Notes: generated by a model from the sequence alone, not told the origin. 64,000 bases of DNA from JBMOUD01 sp049319665 (GCF_049319665.1 NZ_JBMOUD010000001.1:124001-188000); one strand, 5' to 3'. Counted from the stretch's first letter, positions 15,001 to 21,241 are shown. Made by a program: numbers and translations.

Positions 15001-16157
15001 CTGCGCTAAAAGCGATTGGCGATGGCGTCACCTCGGTCAATGTCAAACTGGCTGATGCGGTTGGCAACGTCACCTCGCAAAACGTACCGCTGACGGTGAA
15101 AACCCATGCGCTGCCAATTGCGACGTTGGATGGACTTGGCAACCTTGGCAATCTGATCGGCGGCATCTTGGGGAATGGTCTAACCCTAAGCGGTAAGAGC
15201 CGTAACATTGAAGCCGGTGGGTTAATCAAAGTCACGCTGTTGGGCAATACCTTGTTAGGAACGGTGCAGGCAGATGGTTCCTGGACGGTGAAATTCTCCA
15301 GCCAGGTGTTCAAGGCATATAGTCTTTTCACTCTGTTAGGTGCATTGCTTGGCGATATCGTTGAGCTGCAGGTACAAGATAAAGCAGGTAACGGCTTTGA
15401 TATTCATCTTGGCCTGTCATCGGGTTCTACTCTGCCTCCAGAAACGGCATCGTTCAGTGCTGCGCATGTTGCACCTGAGGATAATCATACTCTGGCAGCG
15501 ACGACTCATCATGCAGCAGAACCGGCAACCGTTCAGAACCACGTGGCGACGGCCGATACTGAACACGATATTGCTACGGCGACAGCGGCAAGTACCTTGA
15601 CCGATACGCTGATTACACCGGAATCGACAATCGATCACCAGCCAGCAGATGCCGGCCATGCAGAACCTATCGAAACCGCATTCTCGATAGGCGGTGTGAC
15701 GCTGGAGTTGACGGAACATAATGGTGAAGCAATTGGTGGAGCAGGTAACGATATCATCGAAGTTTTCGACCTGAACTTTGCACATATTGACGGTGGTGCA
15801 GGGGTCGATACTTTGTTACTGGCGGGTAACAACCAACATCTTGATCTCACTCTTCTGGGTCTAAAAGTCGAACATATTGATATCTTCGACCTTGGAAATA
15901 CGGGCACCAACAGTATCTCCTTGAATTTAGAAGAGGCGCAGACAGTTAAAGATAAGCCAAGTGACGAGGTGATTATTAAAGGTGCCGAAGGCAGTTTGGT
16001 TAACTTAGTACAAGGTAGCGATGGCGCATGGAATGAAACCGGGCAGCGCACGGTGGATGGCCTGACCTTCGATGTTTATCACAACAGTTCGTTGGATGCG
16101 AATAACACGTTGGGAGACGTATTAGTTCAGCACGGTATCCACGTACAAAATACCTAA
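3..16157 (+). CDS. Giant BapA/LapA-like repeat adhesin (5'-truncated by window edge)
   Basis: A very large cell-surface, biofilm-type adhesin exported by type I secretion. The frame is open at the left edge, so the start lies outside; about 5,380 residues are visible. The first ~1,240 residues are 12 Ig-like repeats of 99-100 aa (class A) with a GKAExxSTVTxKDG core and a WSFTPxxPL motif. From ~1,250 to ~5,140 come about 38 units of a second ~95-100 aa Ig-like class (class B), most with a GDGxxNxxEA-type opening and a DxAGN ending. A His/Ala/Thr-rich linker follows (~5,142-5,222). The last ~160 residues contain GGAGNDIIEVFDL and DGGAGVDTLLLAG, a C-terminal module typical of BapA-like type I substrates. 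The three genes downstream encode the matching exporter. The N-terminal retention module cannot be seen. Long antisense frames here are composition shadows. Family assignment is firm; the exact orthologue is not. Confidence 0.93.
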   Translation, partial: YTTAINADGTWSITLPAADLQALSDGTYVVSVSVPSGTGQTATNTVTIGVDATTPQNASDITLVDSNHQPITGSTNDPSPTLSGKAEPGSTVTVKDGNTTIGSVTVGGDGNWSFTPTAPLGEGSHSITVVVTDPSGNSSAPSTPIVVNIDTQAPEAATGVTLTDSSGQPVTGPTNDPTPTVSGKAEPGSTVTVKDGNTTIGSVTVGGDGNWSFTPSTPLGDGSHSITVVVTDPAGNSSAPSTPIVVNIDATAPEAATGITLTNSAGDTITTGATNDTTPTIGGKAEAGSTVTIKDGSTTLGTVTAGSDGSWSFTPTVPLGEGNHSITVVVTDPSGNSSAPSTPIVVNIDTQAPEAATGVTLTDSSGQPVTGPTNDPTPTVSGKAEPGSTVTVKDGNTTIGSVTVGNDGNWSYTPSTPLGDGSHSITVVVTDPAGNSSAPSTPIVVNIDATAPEPATGITLTNSAGDTITTGATNDTTPTIGGKAEAGSTVTIKDGSTTLGTVTAGSDGSWSFTPAAPLGEGNHSITVVVTDPSGNSSAPSTPIVVNIDTQAPEAATGITFTNAAGETITTGATNDTTPTINGKAEAGSTVTIKDGNTTLGSVTVGSDGSWSFTPTAPLNEGNHSISVVVTDPAGNSSLPSVPAIVDIDTSAPEAATGVTLTDSAGQPIVGPTNNPTPTVSGKAEVGSTVTVKDGSTTIGSVTVGNDGNWSFTPSTPLGDGSHSITVVVTDPAGNSSAPSTPIVVNIDATAPEVATGITFTNAAGETITTGATNDTTPTISGKAEAGSTVTIKDGDTILGTVNAGDDGSWSFTPSAPLGEGDHRISVIVTDAVGNNSAPSSPITLDIDTKAPEIAADVTLTNSSGSVIGSATNDTTPTISGKAEANSTVTIKDGDTTLGSVTVGSDGSWSFTPTAPLDNGNHSISVVVTDPAGNSSLPSAPIAVLINTIAPEAATGVTLTNSAGDEITGATNDTTPTVSGKATVGDTITIKDGDVILGRIVVSGDGSWSFTPDAPLKEGSHSISVVVTDTAGNDSVPSTAIVINVDTTVPELATDIAFTNGAGEPIGGVTNDTNLTISGKAEADSTVTIKNGNDTLGSVKVGSDGSWSFTPSTPLTEGNYNISVVVSDAAGNSSEPSAPIVLVIDLTAPGIATDITFTNAAGDIVPPGATNSTTPTISGKAEVGSTVTVTIKVGDNTLTENVLVGPDQSWSFTPTTPLAEGSYSVSIVVTDPAGNNSPTTTVTLIVDTTPPTLNVDLLTGDGYINLAESQAPINITGKASTSEAGLEVKVTLNGQEYTAVVKPDGSWTANIPADALTGLKGDYPLVATLTDAAGNTTTTTSSVHLSADPQSLPGITINDFAGGNGVDGAEAVTAQELTGNTTNVEAGQLVTITLNGDNYTAIVQKDGSWSVIIPADAMQALANGSTQTILVSVADKAGNPPATGSEDFVVDTTKDGISIDPVTGDNKITFAETQAGITISGSTHGVSDTSRVTINFGGKQFFAIVSGGRWSVDLTSAELADLTLGNKELNVSVVDSITGTELTNSIDVGVFNTLPTPTLNQPFGDGILNIAEAAIPQLLSGGTGVIGAGQTVQVSLGNKQYEATVDNNGFWTVKIPSADLQALPAGTIIVTIIATDAEGNSSAINSSATVNFTAPLPTIVLPFADDKVGIDTAAGVQTLSGTTGETGAGQHVTVTLNGKTYNATVAVDGSWTLGLSPGDLQALPEGDNAIKVVASDAAGNTTTITKNISVDFTAPTLTVNPIAGDGIVSRAESLAAIDVTGKASLSEAGQQVSVTINSKTYTGTVNADGSWTVTIPANSLSTVANGTYPLTVSLTDSAGNTTTQTSNVVVKANVANLPTIAVDDFASDNIVDGAERTVSQTLSGKTTNVEAGQTVTINIGSLTYNATVDSAGNWQVQISAQDLQKLADGAQSINVSVVDKAGNSISNSLDFTLNSQQSGLAFDLISGDGKINAQEAAAGVVISGTSVNIAQGTTVDITFNGKTYTAIVDGTGHWAATIPAADLAAGTLASGLATLSVTATDTAGKTIVNTTQVGVFNENLIAPTVDPAFGNGLLNKVEAGSPQILTGSTGISGAGQSVSVTLNGKTYTATVDDKGNWSATLPSADLLALPEGTLPITVTATDAAGNSQSNGLAGNVSVDFTPPLLTVNPIAGDGIINNSEAQAAIDITGKSSPDEAGKFITVNLNGKNYTGEVQADGSWTVTVPAGELSGQPNGAYPITISLTDTAGNTTTLTQNVTLSADGSTLPSISINVFAHDNILDGAERQVEQTLSGKTSNVEPGQQVEITIGSGKYTAIVQADGSWSVQIPSAALQALNDGSNSINVSISDKAGNTASAFENFSVNSTQSGLSFDVIAGDGNLNVSEAAAGITVSGTSYNVPVGSTVVVNVGGENFNATVGANGSWSVQIPSLALTALPDGPNVISVSSADTAGKPISNSTELGVYTHNLPDPTLNQPFGDGTLNIKDAASDQVITGSTGVAGNGQTVTLVIGGITLNATVAADGSWRATLPANSLSGLTGESLDISITATDAAGNTKNSTATAAIDLVAPTLEVKPITGDDIINRSEATDGFAITGTASLSEAGRTVTVDVAGKTFSGTVQADGTWSINVPAGALSTLLDGHQQLTVSLTDAAGNNTTVTHNVDAAIQIVPQPTISTPFGDGSLNKEDAATNQTLSGDTGVIGANQVVTVTLGDGTTPLTATVDDNGHWSLNLTAEQLGGLKDGSLTITITATDTAGNSTTTSSAITVDLTPPVLADLTVSGDNVINATESRAEVEITGNSSAEDAGQTVTVTFTYNGTTQTFTSIVLEDGRWSVGLPASLVQTLPDASYTYSVSLKDVAGNTTTAEGSFSVKASPTSLPTLTIDKVTGDDYINALEKAGAITLTGSTTNVEDGQTVNVLFNNKAYTATVTGGKWSVTVDAQDVAALPDGQIVVSGTVTDAAQNPAAAGHNVTVIASPADLPTLTVNPVSDDDKINAIEHELPLTISGSSTHLVEGQSVKVTLNNVDYSATIDAQGNWTVTVPADAVQQLPQGDNTITVSSSDIANNPANTTHHIQVDSLAPEVTLVLDASVADGLNLSEAQSGLALHGVTEAGLTVNITFNGVTYSTVADAQGNWNYTLSKDALLAVTTDGTQTIGVSVLDGFGNPGSISETFTLAVNALPIVSIDPISGDNIIGVKEATDGFVISGTAVNLDGQTITVNLGALQSFTVVVTDGKWSVNVPPALLTVGLDSTVTIDVTAKDAFGNDTTNSSALELHLAPLTPPTANDLVFGDNLLNVVESGQDQQIGGLTNLSGPGVKISISILGGDGTPIAATVSADGKSWTATLPSTVLQGLSDGKNTILITSEDVAGNIVTGTKDFTAYVHNVPSLSEVDTSFGTVLNINAAAQGGTLSGTTGATTEGQIVTVNINGSQFAATVNDIGQWTLTFTPEQLQALPDGTWSVVVKASDAAGNTSTAPAINIAVHLTPPVSPTIDKPFVDGVLNNAEAAAAEGQTLTGSTGLLGANQSVKVTIDGVTTPIAVTVDANGLWTAQLTTAQLAQVSGTGAHNITVTTTDQYGNESVATTTGFTSATILPVPTIDANPFGDGFVSSVEANGALTITGKTGVVGISSSVKLTIDVNGISYSGSVNTTDGTWSVTLPAGALSGLGDASTHNINVTVTDANGNTGTAVPVQFVTDFSPPVLAVTTVFGDPTTGTIYLNQKESQLGTTISGTVTDAVSVSVKLGNGDPITVAVTGNTWSVDLTPAQLAALNQGQQTVTVTATDNHGNVTTNSLQVNVVTNPSIKVGLFAGDDNLNYGESLVPQTISGTSSGLAVGQQINVTAGSFTGTATVVAGGGWSISVPAASLATFNNSTQISVTATDAAGNVVTDNHPITVNLTPPAGPFLTIDPISGDNVVNASDPLIGNLTVTGHYSGASATFVPSQTINLTINGVLFGTYPITVLSGNSGTWTIIALVPVALLADGNKEFVATLQTILPSTVIATAEQTVIVDRTPPVVTIDTFAGDNILNAAEAAAGQTISGKALGETGRTVTVQIDGKNSYYAVVDAQGNWSVAIPAADLTALKDGAHTISASMTDAAGNPSAPVSLTFNAHETAPLLTVGLDAGNNVFNLVGLLAGTLLGGTAPDQAGQTVTIKLLGVTIGTAVVGPTGLWSTTIKILPNDLDGLLALAKDGANVLDVSITDGYGNTTRVNAGIDLQFNQLLKLDISEGLGLNKVLNAAGSLLTQTIGGTAEHAGVGSTVTLKGLGLTPLTTTVGADGKWSINILPGLLSGLLDGPLGLTLTLTDAFGNTKTSGLTVDVAKTLPVVGIVDNLIGGVGNVLNAVSVGAAQTISGAINAADGSKVSVAIGGKIFDGGVVNGGKFSLTIPEGGLTGIADGLVPMVLNVVDTAGNAISQTLGNLNVVVNSLPGLVKDTLSVVGDGLITAADLLTNQLITGTVKNMAAGTKVAIQIGNGSLLDATVDSSGHFSLTLTPAVLTGLIGGLLTGNLNVSIIVTDAAGNVDKTTSSLGFNLVAPVIKLDSIFDNGHLNASDLLSAQTITGLVTGVVSGTKVTVTLNGKNYIGTTSDDAGHFSITVQPSDLKLLVDGVANVTASVANAVGNVGSIISPINVITTLPKVVLDGLFGKDGALNAVTAGVDQVLTGTLSNFTAGSTVNVSIGNLLLPAVVDATGKFTATLSVAQMAGLGDGKLNVNVVVTDLAGNTSSASSPLNVIINAIPKVSITSLFSNGVLGVADLLSPQTISGTSVNLSAGSKVSVSLGSKSYQGTVDANGNWSVTVGIGDLKLLTTDGNLSVGVSYTDSAGNQALGSSLLNVIANALPTITLDGAFNNGLLNAVGALLTQTITGTTTNAVGSTVTINLGVAKVTAQVKADGTFSAAVSPSILALLTDGHLQIGASVTNSAGKTAEASVLDVQVGIHTLPTLNIGSLFSNTGYLNAADASKNGVISGTSNIDNGTATVTLNGTTYTGTIVKGVWSVNIGSTALKAIGDGVTSVNVKLADAVGNVTSQNVPLTVKTHALPIATLDGLGNLGNLIGGILGNGLTLSGKSRNIEAGGLIKVTLLGNTLLGTVQADGSWTVKFSSQVFKAYSLFTLLGALLGDIVELQVQDKAGNGFDIHLGLSSGSTLPPETASFSAAHVAPEDNHTLAATTHHAAEPATVQNHVATADTEHDIATATAASTLTDTLITPESTIDHQPADAGHAEPIETAFSIGGVTLELTEHNGEAIGGAGNDIIEVFDLNFAHIDGGAGVDTLLLAGNNQHLDLTLLGLKVEHIDIFDLGNTGTNSISLNLEEAQTVKDKPSDEVIIKGAEGSLVNLVQGSDGAWNETGQRTVDGLTFDVYHNSSLDANNTLGDVLVQHGIHVQNT
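400..1612 (+). repeat. 597-bp higher-order tandem repeat within the adhesin gene
   Basis: Near-identical DNA recurs at an offset of 597 bp. The stretch starting aacagcagtgcgccaagta is found at about 411, 1008 and 1605. Each 597-bp unit encodes two consecutive class A Ig-like domains, one with a TDSSGQPVTG opening and one with a TNSAGDTITTG opening. The near identity at nucleotide level points to recent duplication or gene conversion inside the coding sequence. Confidence 0.85.
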
Positions 16158-16165
16158 AAAAGAAG

Positions 16166-16195
16166 ACCCCCGTCCGCGTAAGCGGCGGGGGTTTT
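16166..16195 (+). terminator. Rho-independent terminator after the adhesin gene
   Basis: A GC-rich hairpin (cccccg ... cggggg, with an inner cgc/gcg pair around gtaa) is followed by a short T run just 8 bases after the adhesin stop. It may limit transcription into the secretion genes, which then need read-through or their own promoter. Confidence 0.75.
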
Positions 16196-16267
16196 GTCAT
16201 TTGCAAGACAGGATGTTGCGCAATGGCAGACGTTTTCAACGAGGTGATATGCGATGTTGGCGGCGGC

Positions 16268-16352
16268 GCTAGGGAGTTCTACCCACTAGACTGCGAGATT
16301 CAGGTAGGCGGCAATCGAGAACAGCCAACAACCCTGTAACTTGAAGTATGAC
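16268..16352. repeat. Short diverged ERIC-like intergenic repeat
   Basis: The segment has ggcggcaatcgag, cagccaacaa and aacttgaagtatgac in the order seen at the end of ERIC elements, with the centre missing. It occupies much of the gap between the adhesin and the TolC-like gene. The assignment is by motif similarity only. Confidence 0.45.
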
Positions 16353-16428
16353 CGGATTAGCCGAATGCCTTCGCCTCACCGCGTAGCCTTACATAATAAA
16401 GAATCGACGAAATCAAGTGGTGTCGGTC

Positions 16429-17811
16429 ATGAATAAGAAACGTGTTACACGGCGTATCGCCGCCGTTATCAGTACCCTGTATTTATGTAGTTTTGGTTTA
16501 CCGAATAGTCATCTAGCGTGGGGAGCCGTTAAACAGCCTGAATTCAATTGGCAGGCGGCGCCAACAGAAGAAGCACAAGCGAGCCTCTCATTGCGAGAGG
16601 CTATTTTGCGTGCCTTCGCCCGCAACCCTCAAATTGCTGAAGCAGCAGCGCAAATTCGCGTAGGCGCAGGCAATCTTGATGCCGCCAAAGCGGCATGGTA
16701 TCCACAAATTTCCCTACAGGGCACGGCAGGTAAGTCGCACACCACCGACTCAGCCGGCAGTGTCAATAACAACGCCACCGGCGGTATCCAACTTAGCCAA
16801 CTGTTATATGACTTTGGGAGTACGGGGGGCGCGATTGATGAACAGCAGCGCCTCTCTGAGTCCTATCGTTATGTACTTTATGGCACCATGACAGATGTGG
16901 CTTTAGGCACATTGCAGGCCTATCTTTCGGTAAAACGGTTTCAAGCGCTAAGCCAGGCCGCTAGTGAGAATATTGATTCACTGCAGCATGTGGCTGATAC
17001 CGCTAAGCTGCGCGCCGATGCCGGGTTAAGTTCTCAATCTGATGTGTTGCAAGCGCAGACGCGTATTGCAGGCATGCGTGCCACGGTTGAACAGTACCGC
17101 GCTCAGCAGCGTTCAGCCCTTGCTCAGTTAACGGTATTGACTGGGGTGGTATCCCATAATTTACCCGATCTTCCACAAAGTCTGCTCAACCAGAAGATCA
17201 CCCTCAACAAAATCCCGTATGAAAACAGCATGTATGTGCAGGCCGCTCAAGCCAAACAGCAGGCGGCGATCGAACGTGTGACACAAAGTGAAGCCGGTCA
17301 TTATCCAACCATCAAAGTGCAGGCGGCACGCACTCGTTATCAAAACAGCGGTGGCAGTGGATCTTATTGGGATGATGAGCTGCAACTAGCCGTCAATGCC
17401 CCGATTTATCAGGGCGGGGCTGTCAGTGCGAAAGTGCGAGCAGCAGAGGCTGAGCGTCAAGCGGCACAGGCTGAGGTGGAAAAAACCAAGTTGGACATCA
17501 ATCTGAAAGCCTCAACCGCTTATGCCGACATGATTGGTGGCCAGCAGCGACAAGTCGCAGGCGATCAGCAATATAACAGCGCGGCACATACTCGCAGCGT
17601 ATATCAGGATGAATACAAACTCAGTAAACGTAGCCTGAACGACCTGCTCAGCGTTGAGCAGGATGTATTTCAGGCCGACACCATGCGCATTGGTGCCTTA
17701 TATGACGGTTGGGATGCCACGGTGCGCTATGCCGCCGCCGTTGACAATCTCGTAGACATGCTGGGAATTGATAGACAAAAACAGAGCGGTGACAGCCTCC
17801 CGACATTGTGA
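16429..17811 (+). CDS. TolC-family outer-membrane channel of the adhesin type I exporter (LapE/BapB-like)
   Basis: Outer-membrane efflux protein of 460 aa, the tunnel component of the adhesin exporter. A signal peptide starts MNKKRVTRRIAAVIST and ends near AWGA. Two outer-membrane efflux repeats follow, with the SLREAILRAFARNPQIAEA opening typical of TolC/LapE proteins and a long helical region rich in Ala and Gln. A GTG 12 bases upstream (16417) is in frame, but the ATG at 16429 leads directly into a normal signal peptide and is preferred. It lies between the adhesin and the ABC transporter gene, 39 bases before the latter. Because the pair is dedicated, it probably serves this substrate rather than general drug efflux. 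Confidence 0.88.
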   Translation: MNKKRVTRRIAAVISTLYLCSFGLPNSHLAWGAVKQPEFNWQAAPTEEAQASLSLREAILRAFARNPQIAEAAAQIRVGAGNLDAAKAAWYPQISLQGTAGKSHTTDSAGSVNNNATGGIQLSQLLYDFGSTGGAIDEQQRLSESYRYVLYGTMTDVALGTLQAYLSVKRFQALSQAASENIDSLQHVADTAKLRADAGLSSQSDVLQAQTRIAGMRATVEQYRAQQRSALAQLTVLTGVVSHNLPDLPQSLLNQKITLNKIPYENSMYVQAAQAKQQAAIERVTQSEAGHYPTIKVQAARTRYQNSGGSGSYWDDELQLAVNAPIYQGGAVSAKVRAAEAERQAAQAEVEKTKLDINLKASTAYADMIGGQQRQVAGDQQYNSAAHTRSVYQDEYKLSKRSLNDLLSVEQDVFQADTMRIGALYDGWDATVRYAAAVDNLVDMLGIDRQKQSGDSLPTL

Positions 17812-17850
17812 GTCGTCAAGTCCAACAAAATGCGCATTTAAAGAGGCGAT

Positions 17851-20019
17851 ATGAGTACTGAAACTGCACCACTTTCTATCGATGTTTGGATTAGTGCGCT
17901 GATACGCGTAGCTGAATCTTTTGGAAAACCAGCCGATCCGGCCTACCTGCGCCAACAAATGCGCTGGTTTGAGAATCAACCTATCAATCGCCAACTCGAA
18001 CGATTAAGTGGGTTGATGGGGCTACAAATTGGCATGGCCAGCTGGACTAAAGTACGCTGGCGTAGTGAAGTCCTACCCGCGATTATTACTTTGCAACAAG
18101 GCGGGATCGCGGTTATCGAAAGCCTGCATGATGACGGCCAGGCGGAGTATTGGGTAAATGATGGCGGTGATTTGACTCGCAGTACCGAGCTATCAATTCT
18201 ACTTGAACAGAGCACAGGGCCGGTATTTTTAGTCGGGGTAGCTGCGCGTGGGCGCGATATGCGTATCGATGAATTCGTGCAGCCTTATCGTAAACACTGG
18301 TTCTGGCATAACTTCCGCGGACAGGGGCGCAAAATCGGTGAGATTTCGCTGGCCTCGATTATTGGTAACGTATTAGCGCTGGCCGGAATTCTATTCTCGA
18401 TGCAGGTTTATGACCGGGTGATCCCGGCACAATCGTATTCGACATTATGGGTATTGTTCTTTGGCGTCGTTTTGGCCGCAGTTCTTGAATATGTGATTCG
18501 TTTAATGCGTACGCTCGTCTCAGATCTGATGGGAAAACGTATTGACCTAAAAGTCTCGTCAATGTTTTTCGTCCGAGCAATGCATATCAAAAATGAAGAC
18601 CGGCCAAAATCTACCGGCTCTTTTATCTCTCAATTGCGTGAAATCGATCAGGTTCGTGAGTTATTAACCTCAACGACGGTTAGCGCTGCAGCCGATATGC
18701 CATTCGTACTGCTATTTTTGGCGATCATGTTTTTTATCGGCGGCCCGTTGGTGATCATTCCACTATTGGCGATCCCGTTGATTGTTATCCCTGGCTTGTT
18801 GATCCAGTGGCCAATGGCAAAACTGGCGAAAGAGGGAATGCGTGAGGGGGCACTGCGCAACGCAGTATTAGTTGAAACCATCGAAGGTATTGAAGATATC
18901 AAAGCGCTACAGGCAGAAACTTATTTCCAGCGTCAGTGGGAACAGACGCACGAAGTGAGCGCCAGTGTAGGGATGAAACAGCGTTTATGGGGAGCACGAC
19001 TCACTGGCTGGGCATCAACGGTGCAACAACTGACTTTCGCGAGCATGCTGGTCTTTGGTTGTTATCTGGTACTGAACGGCGATATCACCACCGGTACGTT
19101 GGTTGCCAGTAGCATGTTGTCATCACGAACCATTGCTCCTTTGATGCAGTTAACAATGGTGTTTTCACGCTGGCAGCATGCGAAAAGCGCCATGCAGGGC
19201 CTTAATGACTTGTTGAAAAAGCCGATAGACCGTCCAGATGATGCGGTGTTGTCTCATTGCCCAACGCTCAGCGGCCACTATCAGCTGCGTAATGTGCAAT
19301 ACACCTATGATAAAGAGAATTCGCCTAATGTTTTGGGCATCGGTAGTCTTGAAATCAAGCCTGGCGAGCGAGTGGCTATTTTGGGGAAAGTCGGTGCAGG
19401 GAAGTCCACGTTGCTGAAACTCCTCTCCGGGCAGGCTACCGCCAGTCAAGGCAAAATTCTGATCGATGGCGTAGATATGACTCATGTTGAGCCAGCAGAT
19501 TTGCGTCGCCAATTGGGCTATTTGTCTCAAGATTCACGGTTGTTCTTTGGCACGTTGCGTCAGAATTTGATGCTGGGCTACCCACATGCAACCGATCAGG
19601 AAATGTTGCAAGCGCTGCGCATCAGCGGGGCATTGGCAATGGTGCAAGCTGACGCATCCAGTCTGGATAAAATCATCAATGAAGGCGGGCGCGGCCTTTC
19701 TGGCGGCCAGCGCCAGATGGTGTTGCTTAGCCGCATGCTGTTACGTAACCCGCAAGTAGTTTTACTCGATGAACCCACCGCGTCAATGGATGAGCAGTTG
19801 GAAGAATATGTTATTCGCCAACTCAATACCTGGCTGACGGGGCGGACACTTGTGGTGGTAACACATCGTCCGGCACTGCTCAAATTGGTCGATCGTATTG
19901 TGGTTGTCGACAATGGCCGCGTGGTAGCTGATGGTCCGCGTGACAAAATTCTAGCCAGTGCTGTTGCTAATACTAACGCGGCGGCGGCATCGACATCTAC
20001 TCAGCAGGGCGCAGCCTAA
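17851..20019 (+). CDS. Type I secretion ABC transporter with degenerate C39-like domain (LapB/HlyB-like)
   Basis: Inner-membrane ABC exporter of 722 aa that powers adhesin secretion. The first ~150 residues match the place of a C39 peptidase domain but contain no cysteine, so it cannot be a processing peptidase and is likely a substrate-docking domain as in HlyB. Membrane segments begin near residue 165 (ASIIGNVLALAGILFSMQV). The nucleotide-binding domain shows Walker A GKVGAGKST (~511-519), the LSGGQ signature (~616), Walker B VVLLDEPTASMD (~635) and an H-loop VVTHRP. A gaggcg ribosome site precedes the ATG. It forms an operon with the adaptor gene, whose ribosome site overlaps this stop codon. 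Confidence 0.92.
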   Translation: MSTETAPLSIDVWISALIRVAESFGKPADPAYLRQQMRWFENQPINRQLERLSGLMGLQIGMASWTKVRWRSEVLPAIITLQQGGIAVIESLHDDGQAEYWVNDGGDLTRSTELSILLEQSTGPVFLVGVAARGRDMRIDEFVQPYRKHWFWHNFRGQGRKIGEISLASIIGNVLALAGILFSMQVYDRVIPAQSYSTLWVLFFGVVLAAVLEYVIRLMRTLVSDLMGKRIDLKVSSMFFVRAMHIKNEDRPKSTGSFISQLREIDQVRELLTSTTVSAAADMPFVLLFLAIMFFIGGPLVIIPLLAIPLIVIPGLLIQWPMAKLAKEGMREGALRNAVLVETIEGIEDIKALQAETYFQRQWEQTHEVSASVGMKQRLWGARLTGWASTVQQLTFASMLVFGCYLVLNGDITTGTLVASSMLSSRTIAPLMQLTMVFSRWQHAKSAMQGLNDLLKKPIDRPDDAVLSHCPTLSGHYQLRNVQYTYDKENSPNVLGIGSLEIKPGERVAILGKVGAGKSTLLKLLSGQATASQGKILIDGVDMTHVEPADLRRQLGYLSQDSRLFFGTLRQNLMLGYPHATDQEMLQALRISGALAMVQADASSLDKIINEGGRGLSGGQRQMVLLSRMLLRNPQVVLLDEPTASMDEQLEEYVIRQLNTWLTGRTLVVVTHRPALLKLVDRIVVVDNGRVVADGPRDKILASAVANTNAAAASTSTQQGAA

Positions 20020-20029
20020 GGAATATGCT

Positions 20030-21199
20030 ATGACACATGCTACCTTGCACGATGAATTAGACGCCGAGCAGAAGAAAGTGTCCTGGATTATCTGGGTGAC
20101 ATTGGCAGTGTTGGTACTGTTCTTCTCTTGGGCATATTTTGCCACCCTTGATGAAGTCACTGTCGGGACGGGAAAAGTGACGCCATCGACCAAAGCACAG
20201 CAAATTGACTCTTTAGACGGTGGGGTGATCCAAAAGCTGTTGGTGCAAGAAGGTTCGATTGTCGACAAAGGCCAACTGCTCGCGCAACTGGATCCAACGC
20301 GCTCACGTTCAAGCTTTGGTGAGGCCGCTTCTCGCGTGCGAACTTTACGTGCATCATCGGAACGCTTGCGTGCTGAACTGAGCGGTGCGCCTTTGACGTT
20401 CAGCGCGGAAACGTTGCAATCGCCCGAGCTGGTAGCTAGGGAGCGCCAGCTCTATCTATCGCGTAAACAGAACCGTGATGAAACTGTGAATAATTTGCAG
20501 CAGTCGCTCAAGTTGGTCACCCAAGAGATCAACATGACCGAACCGCTGGTGGCAAAAGGCGCTGCCGGACAGGTTGAGGTGATCCGTTTGCGTCGTCAGG
20601 CCAGTGAAATTCGAGGCAAAATTGATGATGCTATTAACCAATATGCGGTACGCGCCCGCGAAGAGCAGGTGAAGAATAACGCCGATCTTGATGCCGAGCT
20701 GCAGGTGATGGCAGGGAAAGAGGATCAGGTCACTCGCTCAGAATTGTTCTCGCCAGTTCATGGCATCGTGAAGGATATTCAGGTCAGTACCGTGGGCGGT
20801 GTGCTGCAACCTGGCGGTAAACTGATGGAGATCGTACCGATTGAAGATCAGCTACTGATTGAGACTCGCGTCAATCCCCGTGATATTGCTTATATTCGTC
20901 CCAACTTGCCAGCAACGGTAAAAGTGACCGCTTATGATTCCTCGATCTACGGTAATTTGCACGGAGTCGTAGAGAGTGTATCGCCAGATACGCTGCAAGA
21001 TGAGGTCAAACGAGATCAGTTCTATTACCGGGTTTATGTTCGTACAGATAAAGCTTATCTCACTAATCGGGCGGGAAGGGAGTTTCCGATTGTGCCGGGG
21101 ATGGTCGCCAGCGTTGAGATTAAAACTGGACAGAAAAGCGTCTTAGATTACTTGATCAAACCGCTGAATAAAGTGAAAGAGTCACTAAGAGAAAGATAA
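20030..21199 (+). CDS. HlyD-family periplasmic adaptor of the adhesin exporter (LapC-like)
   Basis: Membrane-fusion protein of 389 aa that bridges the ABC transporter and the TolC-like channel. One inner-membrane helix spans residues ~19-37 (WIIWVTLAVLVLFFSWAYF). It is followed by a lipoyl/barrel-sandwich segment (IQKLLVQEGSIVDKGQLLA), a coiled-coil hairpin rich in Arg, Glu and Gln, and a C-terminal beta-barrel (VEIKTGQKSVLDYLIKPL) typical of HlyD proteins. An open frame extends upstream, but the ATG at 20030 has an AGGA ribosome site overlapping the preceding stop and is the credible start. It is the last gene of the adhesin cluster; no LapD/LapG-type release genes are visible next to it. 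Confidence 0.9.
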   Translation: MTHATLHDELDAEQKKVSWIIWVTLAVLVLFFSWAYFATLDEVTVGTGKVTPSTKAQQIDSLDGGVIQKLLVQEGSIVDKGQLLAQLDPTRSRSSFGEAASRVRTLRASSERLRAELSGAPLTFSAETLQSPELVARERQLYLSRKQNRDETVNNLQQSLKLVTQEINMTEPLVAKGAAGQVEVIRLRRQASEIRGKIDDAINQYAVRAREEQVKNNADLDAELQVMAGKEDQVTRSELFSPVHGIVKDIQVSTVGGVLQPGGKLMEIVPIEDQLLIETRVNPRDIAYIRPNLPATVKVTAYDSSIYGNLHGVVESVSPDTLQDEVKRDQFYYRVYVRTDKAYLTNRAGREFPIVPGMVASVEIKTGQKSVLDYLIKPLNKVKESLRER

Positions 21200-21210
21200 T
21201 CGTCATGAAT

Positions 21211-21238
21211 CAAGCCAGCCATAATGGGGCTGGCTTGA
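21211..21238. terminator. Hairpin between convergent genes
   Basis: A 9-bp perfect inverted repeat (caagccagc / gctggcttg) lies between the adaptor gene and the convergent alcohol dehydrogenase gene. No T run follows on either strand, so it may be a weak or factor-assisted terminator. Confidence 0.4.
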
Positions 21239-21241
21239 TAG

